In this document: positions 27,101-41,400 of the stretch, in pieces
How positions within the stretch are numbered: the first letter of the stretch is position 1
Layout: every line of letters begins with the position of its first letter
Assembly (NCBI RefSeq): GCF_027580225.2
Contig: NC_073337.2
Span: 11,149,501-11,213,500, forward strand
Direction of reading: 5' to 3'
DNA: 64,000 bases
Source of the DNA: Misgurnus anguillicaudatus
Taxonomy: Eukaryota > Chordata > Actinopteri > Cypriniformes > Cobitidae
Program-made: the position numbers and the translations under genes
The notes under the pieces: model-generated
Databases searched by the model: none
Seen by the model: only the letters and a program-made list of their open reading frames with translations
Told to the model about the DNA's origin: nothing

Positions 27101-30100
27101 ACATCCACTGCTGTTTTATCTCCGATCGGGCGTTTCTTTCATGTCTTCACCTGTATCTCATCTCTTTATAGATTAAGCCCTGTCACTATCTGCCCTGCTT
27201 TGTGACCTCCAAGAACGAATGTCTGTGGACGGACATGCTGTCCTACTTCGGTTACCCGGGTTACCAGTCCCGTAATTACGCCTGTATCCAGCAGAAGGAG
27301 GGTTACTGCAGCTGGTACAGAGGAACGACCACACGAGATAAAGTCACCATCAACACCACAGATCCATGAGCTCACATCACAGTAAAACACCATCAAGACG
27401 ACTCCTGCCCATGTCCAGTAGCACTTCTGCTGATTTATAGACGTTTGCACTTCATCACATTTAAAATGAGGGGAGATTAAACAGACCACTGTCTGAACTT
27501 CACAACAAACATTTGACAAACTATCCAGTTCAATTATTCTGTTTAATTTACAACATCACAACCGTTTGATAACCAAGTATAAATCCCTCGCGAATCACCC
27601 GTGTGTCACATAAAGAACAAAACCATCAGAAGACATAAACTGATACACATTAATCCATTCAGAAGATTCAATGTAATTTATGAAGGCAATAATCCATGAA
27701 TCTTTTTAGTGATGTATTGCTTTGTAAACAAGATTAAAAAGTATAAAAATAACTGCTATTGTATATGTACGAAGATATACATAAGTGTTTAAGATGTATA
27801 CAGTATTTATGAATTGTCTTTGCTTCCTCTTGACTGTGCTGTAATGTTCAGATTTTTTACTGTATATATACAAATATGTACATGTGTTATTAATCACAAC
27901 AGTTATTATTAGATACTGTATGAGCTTTACAGCACAATGACAGAGAAATTCCTGCTGTCTTTTATTTTCTGCTTTGTTTTTTTAGCTGTTTATGATATAA
28001 GCTATTATATTGTGACTGAATCCTCCTCTGTTAGTATTTTTTTATTACCTAAACAGATTGTAAACCTTAAAGCCACAAGATTTCAGATAAAACTGATAAA
28101 TACTTAAGCTATATCTAGTCTGTATAGCAGTTTTATCTGATAAAAATCTACTTGCCAATCCATATCACAAACTGTGCCAACCTTAAGTTATTTTCTTTAA
28201 ACTCAAGGGTACGTGGTCTGGCACTGCTAGACAAAATCCTCCAGATGAACTCCAGAGTAAACGTATGATGGATATTGACGTATATATCTGATAAAGTAGT
28301 TTTTTTAAACCACTAAACTCATAATTCTCATCACTGCTGTGTATGATGGGCTCATTCCTGCAGTTGGAGGCTGAGATGATTATAATGAAGAAAATCTACC
28401 TGAGTGTTAATGTTTGAATTCTGATTTTAAAATAATAGTTGATGTTTTCATCTCACCCTATTTAAACTTTAAGTTTTATAACCTGTAAAGTATTTTACCT
28501 GCTTAACATGAACATCCCGCTCAGATCAGTCCTGCTTTATTCTCATATGAAATACAGAAAGGTTGTGTGTGTTTGTGTGTATACACAATTCCATAAAGAG
28601 GAGACCATTATACATGTAGGGCCTTTGAAGAATGTGCTGATTTTTAATTTCTCTGTTTTATATTTTTATAATAAACCTTGTGAAAATGTCTCTTTGTCTC
28701 TTTGAGTCTTTATTTATTAAGCAGTATTAGTACAAAAAGGATTTGCAGTGTTCATGAAATGATACAACCTCACTGCAAAAATGACTTTCTTACTCAAAAT
28801 GATTTTTGTCTTGTTCTAAGTAAAAATATCTAAAAATTCTTAATTTAAGATGCAAAGAAAAGGGCCAATGGAATAAGAAAATTTTTCTTGAATTAAGTGT
28901 TTATGAAAAAAGTAAACTTATTTCTAGAATTTTTTTCTAATTCCATTGGCAGATTTCTTTGCTCATTTTAAGCACTAATTACTAAATTAATCTTTTTTAA
29001 TATAAAGTCTAAAAACTAGACTTATTTTCCTAGGTCATTTTGCTCAACAAGAAAATACATCTTAATTTAAGAATTTTTAGATATTTTTATGGAAAACAAG
29101 ACAAAAATACTAAAAAAGCCATTTTTGCAGTGCTGAAGGCCTTGTTGCTCATATGAAAACAGTTATCAGGTAAAATGATGACGTATTATGACAGTGTTGA
29201 GGTGTGTGAAAAGATGATAGTCCGGTAAAGGTCTGTGGATGTTAATATACTGTAATAATATCTGTGATAGAGTAAAGTCACTCACCATCTGTGTGTGGTT
29301 GGGGAAGAAGGTCTGCTCATTCAGAGGAAACTTCTCTGGACCCAGAGTCTGATAGAGCTTGATCATGTGTGAGAACTGCAAAGTTAAGACGAATAAAACA
29401 CACACATGTGTGACACAGCTAGAACAATGTATTGATATTAAGGGTACTGCATTTGCATGGTTTAAATCCTATCTGGCTGAAAGAACATTCTCAGTTCGTT
29501 TTGGTTACTTGTTTGGGGTCCCGCAGGGCTCCATTTTGGGCCCTATTCTGTTTTCCCTGTATATGCTCCCCTTGGGACATATTCTTAGAAAATGTGGTAT
29601 TTCTTTTTATTGTTATGCAGATGATCTGTAAATTTATCTGCCTTTGAAACGGAAAGATACTTGCTCTTTAGCACCTCTATTGCAGTGTCTTGAGAAAATT
29701 AAGGTGTAGATGGCACTAAATTTCCTTCATTTTAATAAAAAAAAAAACAGAAGTTATGTTGTTTATGCCGGGGGGTACTTGTGAGTCAGTAGATTTAAAA
29801 CTTGGTGAATTGTATCCATTTGTGAAGCCCTATCTAAAAACCTTGGGTGTGATTTTAAACTTGACAAATTAATTTGGTAGTTAAATCCATTTTTTTTCTA
29901 ATTGAGACAACTCACCAAGGTGAAACCTTTCCTGTATCTTAAAGATTTTCAAAAAATTGTTATTATTTTTCAAGTCGCCTGGATTATTGTAATGGCCTCT
30001 ATAAGTCAGGACTCTCTTTCGTTCTTGTTTGCTTGTTGACGAGTACACGAAAGCAGGAACACATCACCCCCCCTTCTTGCATCTCACTGGTTACCTGTCC

Positions 30101-32456
30101 ATAACAGGATTTATTTTATAATTTTGGTACTTGTTTTAAATCTCTTAAATGCTTAGTACCAAGGTGTCTCTCTGATTTGATCTGTGTTCTCCACCAAGAA
30201 TACTTAAGAGTCTGCTGACCATTTGCCTCTAGCTTTTCTACGTCTAAGTCTTTTCTAAGTCTTTGCAGTGGCATCACCAAAGCTCTGGACTAGTTTGCCT
30301 TATTATATTAGACAAGCTTAAACATTTAATGCTTATAAATCAGGCCTTAAAATAATTTGTACAGTCTGGCATTTGACGCTTTGTGAGATCTGCTTTCTTT
30401 TATTGTTTTATTGTGCCTATATTTCTTTCTTTCGTGGTGCTGAATGTTTGTATCTTTGATATATTTATTACTTTGTGTGTAGAGCACTTTAATTAACACT
30501 TGTTGTTTTGAAAAAGTGCTTTATAAATAAACTTTGACATATAGAAGTCATCATGTTTCAGAGCTCTCCAACTCCATACACGTGTATATCCCGATCACAT
30601 CACATGTTGTGTCTACCTCCAGCTCTGTTTGGTCTAAGTCTGTATAAAACAGTCAGATCATCTGCTGATGCACGAAGATCCCTAAAGCATCTGAAACCTT
30701 AAACCTGATGTTTTCATGCAGCAGAACCCAAACGCTCCACATTTCTGATGTTATGCAATACTTCACTGCTACCTAAGATGTGGTTTTGTATAAACTATAC
30801 AAATGGTATATGAAGGATAATACAGAAAGAGAAACGTGCACGGTGACGCACCACCCAGGGTTTGCTGCAGAAGTTGTAGATGGAGAAAAGCGAGTTAACA
30901 CTGGGGATGGCACCGTACTGCAAACCCATCACCAGATTCCTAAAGTCTTCTCCTGGAGACATGCTGTAGGCATGCTGACGAATCAGAACAAAATCTGGCT
31001 TGAACGACCTGGAAAACAAACAAATAATATATCGGGGGAAGAAAACAGGAAAATAAAAACTGACTGACAGATAATAACAAAGAATAATGACATCATATCA
31101 GATATTCTTTTGTTTAAATATTAAAGCTGCTTTATGCAGTCACATCATTGTTTTTATCATTGTGTAAATACTCCTATAAGTGATTATTCCAGACAGCTGA
31201 TCATTAGAGACTGACACACAGATATCAGCCGCTCATATAAACTCTTCAACAGATGTGTTTTATAGAAACACGCTGTTCAGATCATAATCAGATACACAAG
31301 AGTCAGATTGAGCAGATGAAGGATCCGATCTCTCCCATAGATCATAAGTCAAGAGCTGAGCAAGATAAATTAAGAACTACACGGTTACACACAGTTCTGG
31401 GATCAGTGTAGGACAGACTGCTGGATTTAACATCTGGGTTTTATTAAAATCAATTCACACCAGACTGCAGCAGGAACGCAGAAATCACATTGATCTTTAA
31501 ACACAACGTAAAGCCAAAAATGTACTGGAAGGGTAAGAATGACGCTCTTAAAATCAACATCAGACGCCCTCCATCTGACAAATGAGTGAAAACAGTAATG
31601 AAACTAAGTGAGGTGAGGTGTTAAAAGTGCTTCATACCAGAATGTTTAGCTGAGTGTAAAGTGTTTAGAGGACATTAAAGTCAATAGTGATTTAAAATGA
31701 CGTGTGTTTAAAGAGCAGCGGCACTGTTTGCATGATATAAACATCAGGTTTATTTAAAACACATATTTATATGACTGTTCAGAGTGTCTTAGGTCTATAC
31801 TGTAGTAGATCATACGAAATCATATCATATCATGAGCTCGGAGACAAACAAGTCATGAAATCTTTCAGTTATTCTATCACAAGTTGGGAATTCAGCTCAA
31901 TGGCTTCAAATGATCTCATTTTGATTTATAGCTTAAAAGTCTCTGCTTTGTTTGCTGATGTTATCATTAGATGAAACAAAACTCAAGCATGTCCTTATAA
32001 ACACTCGGATTCAGTGCAATGAGATTTCAGATCTACTGTAAACTTATGTTATGACCTGTGAGATCTCACATTGTCAATATAAAACACATGCTGGACCTTC
32101 ATGATATTAATATTAATCTCTTCTGGAGACACATCACAGCAAACTATGTGTGTGTTTGCATCCAACTTTCTGACACTAGTGTTGTTTCATAGCCATCAAA
32201 ATAGTTTGGCATCATTACTAGTTTCCCTCAAATGAACTCATATGTGCTCATCTTCACAAGGACATGATGAAGAGTAACATGCTGTATGTTGTCATATATA
32301 TAAATAACACTGAACTCTATGGCAGTGTCCAAGTGTTTGACAAAACATTAACACATTCATGATAATACACTACGTGTAGTTCTGACATCAAATATTAAAG
32401 CATTTTTATTGAATTATGATAAGATAGCATACTAACAATGTTTTTAAAATCAATAG

Positions 32457-32497
<41 letters not shown>

Positions 32498-35400
32498 TCA
32501 CATTACTGCTACAGTACATAAAGATGAGCTTAACCGGCCATTCATGTCGGCACCGGCGAGAACGTAAAAAAATGCTCTGGCAACGCCGCTATAGAAAAGA
32601 TTAGGGGACAGTCTGACGATGAAATGCATCCTCATGTATCCTCTCAAGCGGAGGTCTTGTTTTTCCCTTCGGATTGGTTCCCACTGAACAGCATCATAGC
32701 TCATAACCATAAAGTTGACCTAATTTAAACTCTCTTCGACACTCCCGCTGTTCAAGATGCCGCGCACCACTTAGTGTTCGAATTATGTCAAAAATTATGG
32801 GGGTCCCCTGGCTCAGCACTACCCCGCAGCCATCATTATAATATATATATATATATTATATTAGGATTGTTGTTACTGTGAATGCATTTGGAATCATCTA
32901 TCAATTCCTCCAGAAAATAGCGTAAGGCACACTTGAGAGTTTACATTTATTTTAGACAGAAATCTTTTGGATTTGTTTATTTAAAAATTGGGACAAATAA
33001 TGGACAGTATCGCTCCGTGGCAGCGCAGCACAAGATTTTTAAATTCATGTAGTATTTTAATTTAAATAAAAACCAGGGGGGCCCCCAATTTATATTTTTA
33101 TATAGAGGGTCCCTAAATGCTTATAGGAGGTCCGGGACCACCCCACCCCCGCCTTAATTTAAACCAGATTTTTTTCCCAATTGGTTCGTTCTGAACAGAA
33201 ACAGTATTTTAACGTTTCCGGTTTTTGGTTCAACCCTAAAATTGATGTTCCTGAACCGTTAATAACGTTTCATGTCAGCTGTGGGACATACAAATAAGTA
33301 GGCTGATCATTAGGACATTTCACTTAAATTATTAGTCTACAGAATTTTCCTTAAAGGGGAGGCGTAGCTCAGCGCCGCACAGCGCCATTCTAAAAAAACT
33401 CGAACACATTGCTTTCTATGAGTATACGCACACCAGCGCCGACAGGTGGCTTTCTCCGCCTCGCGTCATTTCTTCCGCTTGCGTTAACAACTCGCAAGTG
33501 GGCAAAAGAGACGGATTAAAAACACCAAATGTAAATAGGAATGTAATTTGTCTCTCTTGTAAATTTATGATCCAATCGACAAAAGCGCGTCTTAATACTA
33601 GGCTTGCCGCGATAGTCGGTGAAACGGTGATAACCGGTGCTTCAGCCTCTCACCGGTTATATCACTTGCCCACCGGGACACCGTCTTTCACCGTCGTTTT
33701 GATATTTTCGTGTAATTAAATCATTTAGTTTCGTTAGAGAGAGCAAACGCTTACAACTGAATGTGTCTGTTGTCTGAATTCAGCGGGGCTGAACGCGCGT
33801 CACGTCACAGAGCAGCCGCAGGTGTCAGATTTCATTTATTTCTGTCAGAGTTTGCAAGGCGGGCTGACTGACCAGATGATGACAGAAGCCGCGTGCTTTG
33901 CTCGGTTTTGTTATAATATACATATGATGTTTAATATAAGCGAGATCGTTTTGTTGTTGTGTTTTTCATCAAGAAAAATAATAAACACATCATTAAAGCA
34001 GCGCTTTCATGTAGAAGTAGCCGGTTGCACTGCTTGGGACTGGCGGGTTCTGTGAGAATTACCTGCGCACAATGACTCACGCACATAAGTAAACCAGCTG
34101 TTGCACTCACATTGCACGCAAATTCATAGGCGATTTAACGCAGCTTACGCAAGCGATGCATTTAAACAGTTGCGTAATTCAAAAGTGAAAGTAAAATGTG
34201 CACGTCTGCATGCGCATTTATAAGCCCCTCCCACTGGGTGATACCGGGATCACCGAGTTTGTGACGCGCTGATTAACCGGTGGGAAAATTACGTCACCGC
34301 GGCAACCCTACTTAATACCAGGTGTAAAAATGTTGTGAAGAAACCGCATGACTGCCACCACCTGAACTGAGAGATCACTGACTGAAGTGAAGGGGGGTTG
34401 GCTGCTGTCACTACAGTGAGTGACCTGGGTCACCATTAGCAACCAGTAGGGCGCACTCTGCTGGACAAACAAGTACTTACATCTTTTAAAAGCATTTAAT
34501 GTGTAATGTAAGAAACGTTCATATCGGCTGCTTATCTACGGCTTATACGCCGATATAGATATATCTGCTACAGGCTCATATCGGCCGATAAAATCGGCAA
34601 AACGATAAATCGGTCAGGCTCTAATCTCTGCTACAGGCTCATATCGGCCGATAAAATCGGCAAAACGATAAATCGGTCAGGCTCTAATCTTGTCATCAAA
34701 CATTAAAAAAGGCTACATTATGTAAGCGCCATAACTGTAGTTCTGACATGCCTAAATTTGTTGAGTGCACTTAAACACGTGCACACACAGACGGAGGACG
34801 AATTCCAAACGGCGCTTCGGGAAGAAGATGCAGCATAAACAGTCGCTCCACATAAAGTGAAAATTAAGTTGGTTTTTCAGTGCTTTATTCGCCAAATGTA
34901 TCTTAATGGACTACAGTATGAGACACAGTAGCGCAACTCTGTCAAGTTTATACATCAAGAGCTCTGATCTTTGAAGGGCATAGAGATAATCACGTTTAAT
35001 TGGAGTTGAACACATTCAACAAATGTGCGTCTATGCGTACAGAAAATTGCTCACTTTAGCGCCTTTTTGTGGTTAAATTGTTTAGAAAATCACTTTAGTG
35101 TTAACCTTTGCAAGCTTTTGAAACACGTGCAAATGATCAACTTTCACCCTATTTAAATTTGCATATTAAGCCGCGAATCGCATGCGAGCCGAACCGTGGG
35201 TTGTGATCTGTACGGATCATGGATCAACTGCGATCCGTTACACCACTAATTAGTATTACAAAAACAAACATCTTGAGATAGTTGATAGCCTACAATATTT
35301 ACCTTATGATCGAGATAGACTTGGGCTTGAGTAGGGTACTTGATGGTGGCAAGCTTCTCATTTCACAGATGAGTAAACAACGACCGGAAGTGAACTTCAC

Positions 35401-38400
35401 CGAGTCATATTACACATAAATCAAATATAAGTCAAAGAATTAAAAAAATAACGGTATTAACCGGTTACCATTATTTTAAATAAACGATTCTGATCCGGAA
35501 CATATATATTTTTTAAAGTTTCTGGTTTCATTTCTGTTCCTTGCAAAACATCAAAAGTTTCTGGTTTTCGTTTCCTTTCCCTGAACCGGTTCAAAGCCTC
35601 GATTTAAACACAGGCGCCGCTGCTCACCGGATGAACGCAAGGTTAGACGGTGTGAACACAGACATATAAAAAGAGGACAGACATGACATCCAGAGACACA
35701 CAGAGAGTTACCACCACTATAAATTTATATCATACATCTACCTTTATACCACTGGGCTGTTCAATGCTTTATTTTGATTGGTTGAGAAATTATCCACAGG
35801 TAAGGATTATTTTTCAATAAACGCGGTAACTGTTGTATAAGCAGAATAATTGACTCCAGTCCTTTTAGCCTTATTTGAAAATAATGCACACCTGCATTAT
35901 TTGTAATGCATTGTTTGCGAATAATTCAACAGTCTGTTGTTAATTCTTCCTTACATAATTCATGCTGAGTGTCATTCACACAAACTATATTTATAGCAAA
36001 TACTATAAATGTTTTGGTCCCTCAGAAAGGCAACCATCCGAGTCCTTTGGTTCACTAGCGGTATTTTTAAAATAAATGCAAATTCAGAATATTTAGTCTG
36101 TAATAAACCAACAGCAATAGAGTTTTTACACTGATCTGTGTGAATTAGTTTTAAGATATGACAGACAAAAATAATCTCAACAGAGTTTTGGCATGTGAAG
36201 CACATGTGAAACTGAGACTTAGTGTGTGTGTGCGTTATGATTAGACAGCCGGCTGTGTGTTACTGTAGCTTTCATTAAGCTGAGGTTTATTAATACACCA
36301 GCTCAAATCACAGTCTGTCTCTACACAGACAACACACATTTCTGATGATATCTCAAGCTTTAACTGAGAAACTCAATCGGACTCAATACATTTAACACCA
36401 TAACACCACAGCAGAACAGGAAAACTCTATTGAGTAACCACAAGTCCATATTTCGAATAACTTCTGCAAGTGAATAATTGTGTTATAATCTATGACAGAT
36501 TCATCCGCCTCTAAATGACTGTTGAATAAACACCTCAGAGTCAGACAATCTCTTCCTGTGCAAGTCTGTGGTTTCAGCTCGGCTAAATGAACCAGACTTT
36601 ATGTCAATAGTCAGAACGCACAGAGACACTCGCTCATGAAACAAAGTTGAATTCTGTCTGACTGAAAGAGTGGAAAACAGAAAAATAAGGTGGGAAAAGT
36701 GAAATCCTGGAATCTGTTTGGCTCATCAGCAAGAATATGAATTCACTCATTCAGACTTAATACACAATCAGACACCTGTCATTAAAACATACTGCGTCAA
36801 GTTTTTTCTTTCAGATATACATCATCTAACTCCGCTCTGGTGTCTCGTGTGTCTTCAGTACCCTTAACAAACAAAAACAGACTATACCCCGTCTTTCCCA
36901 TCGAGCTGATGTTCACCATACAGTATAATAATCACAGGAGCAGCTGTTGTCTCTTTACTGTGGTTTCACTGTGGTAACTGTGAGGTCAGTGGCTCTGGGT
37001 CAGAAATAGAAGGGTTAGGATGTGGGTACACCATCACGTGACTCAAACACACTGAAGACATTCAGCAGGGCACTGCATTTGTATGTAACTCAATGAAATG
37101 TAAATGACATGTTATTTACTTTTAGATGTTTTTTGTACAGCAAGTCAACACCACTTCGCATTTCATTTTATGGCAAAGAGATTGTGCTAAAAAAAAGAAA
37201 ACATTGGAAGTAGCCAAACCAGGTGGTTGTTTGTAAGCTAATTTCTAGGAAATAAACACTTTTCACTTTAACACTCTTGACTGTGCGTTCATACCAGACA
37301 CAAATGAAGCAAATACTGTAAATCGCGCTACTTACACATTGTTGGACGCTTGAGTTAACTTGCGTCATTCACACGTGAAATTCAGCCACAAATACACTTA
37401 ATTTACAGGCTTTAGCTAGCTTGTAGCCTCAATATGCATATAGACCGTTTCATCGGGCACACGTGCGGTAACGCGATAAGCGTCTGGTCCGAGCTTTACT
37501 TCCGGTTTCTGTTTGTTTAATGGTCTGACTAGTTGCTAAAACTGAACTCTAAAACAAATACCTCGTCGAAAATAACAAATGTTTTGGGTTTCTAAGTGTT
37601 GTTAATTTTTCTTGTTATATAAATAAACTACTTTTAAAGGACTTTGTTGTTACTTATTCGTCACAGAGTTTACCCGAAGTTACGTGATGACCACGAAAGC
37701 TGCGTGTTTATGTTGTTACTGCTGAAACTGTCTATATGAAGAGTTTGGTTCCAAAACGAGATAACACTTTTTTCCAGAAATCTCGTTTTTCGATTTCGAA
37801 AGTATGAAGATGTGTACAGCCCCGGCTGTCCACATACAGCAATGATTATTTTGTCCATTATTGGTGTTTCGTATTTCCTACGCTCGCTACATCCTAATTA
37901 CGTCACTACTAAAGCAAGCTATTGGTTAATGTGGCACGGATTCCGCCAAAGATTTATATATTTTTCCACTCGCTTGTTACATGCGTCAAACGTCCAAAAC
38001 GCTCAATTCGCTCCACCTCATTCATGCAAATCACACCGCAGGATGTCTATCATGTCTTTGCATTGACTTGACATGAATTTTTTTTTTTAATTACGCTTAA
38101 TGCTTCATTTATGTCTGGTGTGAACCCACCATGAGAGGACAGGGTTTAGATTACCGATACTCCAAGATTATCTTAGTTATATTAGGACATTTAAGTAGTT
38201 TTTACAAGCAAACATTAAAAAACAAAACACTGGAGTGCATCTTGAGACAAAACAATGGCACTGATATATGTTAAGATACGTCAAAGCAAGATGTTTTTAA
38301 ATAAAGGCAGCTCAAACATGCATTTTATTCTGGGACTAAAATAAGCCCTGTCTGGGAAACCACTCCTGAGTGTTTAATATCTGATGATCAGTAACATCTT

Positions 38401-41400
38401 ACCTGACCACTTTACTTCCTCCTCGGTTCACCTGTATGTCTACAGTACAGCCAGAGTTAACATATGACGCCAGATTTATCTCTGAGAACTCGGCCTGTAA
38501 CACAGACACACACACACACAAGTATAATGTTATGAATAATCAATTGAACAGAAAACAGATGTGTGTGTATTGGTAAGAAACTTTAGGGATTAAATAATAC
38601 AGACACTTATAAGTGTTAGAGTAATGCATGTCTGTAAAGTGTTTCTGTAAAAGCGCTGAGCTCTTTTACAATGAGATCATTCCAGAAGCTTCAGATGAGA
38701 GCACTGAACAAATTGAGTTAAAGTCGTCTGTGGCCGCAGGGCTGTGAGAGGAACATGTGATACCCGTAACCCAGCAACTCACATTAAACTTCATGAAATA
38801 CACAACACGAGTGAAAGACAGATGCCTGTGAGACATGGAGGAGAAAACACTGAGGAACACAAACAATAACAGCGTGAGACACTTGTCTTATTCCTTTTGG
38901 AGATTAACATTTATGAAATCAAAGCAAACAATCACACAATTATTATGTTAGAAAAAAAAATACTCTGTTTGCAAACAAAAGAGTTATACAAGTTTATTTC
39001 AACTGAAGAAACACACAAATCAAATTTAATTAGAGGAAACTTAAAGTAAGATTACAGTCATGTTTATTATGTTTACTTGGTCAATGTTTACTTTATTTCT
39101 AGAGCACTTATTAGCACAACAATTGTTGACCACAGTGCTGTACAAACCAGAATTTAAAAACACCAATAACAAAGTAAAACAACACAATAAACAAGTACAA
39201 AAATGTAAGGAATAATTGACAAGAATAATTCAATTAACCGAAGAGTCAATTATTCCACTTATACTATGTTCAATTCAGCAATGGGACAAATCCTTGTAGT
39301 GCTGAAAAAACAACAATTGTATTTTAATTTCAATCCTAATGCTGCGTTTTCACCAACTGCGTTTGAGGCGTCAAAATCGTGTCTACCGCGCCTAGTTTGC
39401 CGCTTGACCAGTCTGAATGCATTCGCGCATCTAGAGCAAAGTAAAGGCAAAATCCGCTTCTTGTTGGAGGGGCAAGTGCTATGCGGTTGTCTCTTTGCAA
39501 GATGATGGTGTTGATTGTGTATTTATGGAGAGAGTTACCGGTTTGTATTTGGTAACCTTACTATAGGGGGAAAATTCAGGTTGAATTAGTGACTCCGGGC
39601 GGGGCTGCCGCCACAGCAGTAAGCAGGCTCCTGATTGGTTAACGTGGTGCGAAATTCCGGCAAAGTTCAAAATTTTCAACATGGGCGTTAGCCGCAAATT
39701 CGAGTCAAACGCAAAATTCACCAAAAAGCACCATTCGCGCATACCGCGCCAGTCGTTCAATTCATGCCATTCGCGTGAACTAGACGCGGGAATGATGCGG
39801 AATTGCGTCTTCCGTGCCGCGCCAAATGCCTCATTCGCGCAGCGAGACTTCCAGACGCGTGTCAACGCGTCTTCCCATTGACTTAACATTGAAATCACTC
39901 GCGCTTCACGCCTCTACCGCGGCTGGTGTAAACGCAGCATAAGAGAATGGCAGCCAATGTAGCTCTTGTAATACCGGCGTGATATGTTAATATTTTTGAG
40001 TACCCATAAGTAATCCTGTAGCAGCATTTTGAACCAGCATTTTGTTGTAGGGTGCATTCACACCTGCCTTATTTAGTTCAGTTAAAATTGTACAAGAGTT
40101 CAATAGCTCATTCAGGGCGGTTCGTTTGGGCAGGTTAGAATGCAGCAATCGAACTGGGGTGCGCACCAAAAATGGACCAAACAAGCCGACCGAGGCCTTC
40201 TTGAAGAGGCGCTTTCAAATGAACTCTGGAGCGGTTAATTTGTGGTGAGAACACGATCCGACCTTAAACTGACCTAACTGCAAAAAGTGCGCGTTTTAAT
40301 ACAGCTCCCGTAGTAGGATGTGTTTGTTGAAAGTAAGCACAAGCAACAACAGCCTGATGCCAGCTTGCTGACAAACTTCGCCGTTTGCAGTACATTAAAA
40401 CATTATTTTTTGCCGTATCCGCACTTCATTGTCAAAAAGTGGTGTACTACAAACTATGTAGTATATAATGACCACGAATAATCAGAATGTGCAGTCATCT
40501 CTCCATACTATATAAACATGTCTGTTGTATTTTCCTCTCCTTTCGGTTACTTCCAGAGTTCCGTCGGAACTTCCGTCACGTTGATTCCGACCAATCGAAA
40601 ACAATTTAGGAAATAGTGGCCAATGAGTGATGTGGATGTTATAACATGACTGCATTTTGGTTCAGTTCAACTGGTCCAGAAAAAAGCAATCAGTGTGGTG
40701 TGAAAAGGAACCAAAACTGCTAAAAATTTCAATGCACTGTCACAAAGTATACCAAGGTTCTTTACTTTTTATGCCTGAAAAGGAGATAACATGTGTATTT
40801 GCTGTCGCAAAGTTTTCTGTGTTTAATGTTTATTTTCCACTAGATGGCATTTGTGTACCTTAGCACTCATTTACACAAGTTACTTTTGGTTAATTTAATT
40901 TTGTGTATTTTGATATTTTGATTATTTTCTAATGTTTATTGTGTTTCTATACTGAATTGTTGTTTATTTGAGCAAGATTTATTTTTTCTAAGAGATTATT
41001 GGTTATTTTATTTTACTCCCATCATGCCTTTATATGTCACTTCCTGTTTTGTCAACCACATGAAGAGATGGAGCAATGTAAGCATTGCTAACTTAAGAGT
41101 GTTTCTATCTATATCATATGCCATCCAACCAAGAAAATTCAAGATATAACCCCCTCTCTTAGCTCACAAGCAGGCAAAAGTGGTATGTGGATATATTTTC
41201 TGTTTATTTAAGAGTTTAATGTGATTTGTTTGTTTTCCATGTAACTGAATGTGTAACTGGTGATATGTTGTGTATTTCGTCTTTTTTATTCAGTTCTACG
41301 GTGTTGGTGTTGAAGTTGATGTCTGTATTGGTGTCTATGTCGATGAATGCATTAAACATCTGTGAAAAAGAACCTCAGCCTTCGCAATGTGACTAAGGGC

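Larger units (their letters stand above)
32497..35610. repeat. mosaic of decayed DNA-transposon fragments
   Basis: Besides the hAT at 33599 and the 63-bp duplication, there are partial termini: GGTTCAACCC/AACCGGTT blocks near 33230 and 35460-35600, and GGGGAGGCGTAGCTCAGCGC at 33357. Individual elements could not be resolved. Confidence 0.45.

Noticed and set aside
15215..27369. TIMP2 or TIMP4 as the identity of the nested gene
   Set aside because: [31 protein letters not shown] and FGYPGYQS are TIMP3 signatures; TIMP2 and TIMP4 differ at these blocks.
29359..29631. 90-codon plus-strand frame as a host gene
   Set aside because: Its sequence is the RT core of a LINE and it ends at a premature stop after YADDL.
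33357..33430. tRNA-like gene (GGGGAGGCGTAGCTCAGC)
   Set aside because: The box-A resemblance is not followed by a box B at the right distance or by a cloverleaf.
40787..40793. An 8-bp target duplication ATAACATG for the BEL element
   Set aside because: The preceding ATA is part of both LTR ends (GGCATA), so the extra match is chance; 5 bp (ACATG) is the usual size for this superfamily.
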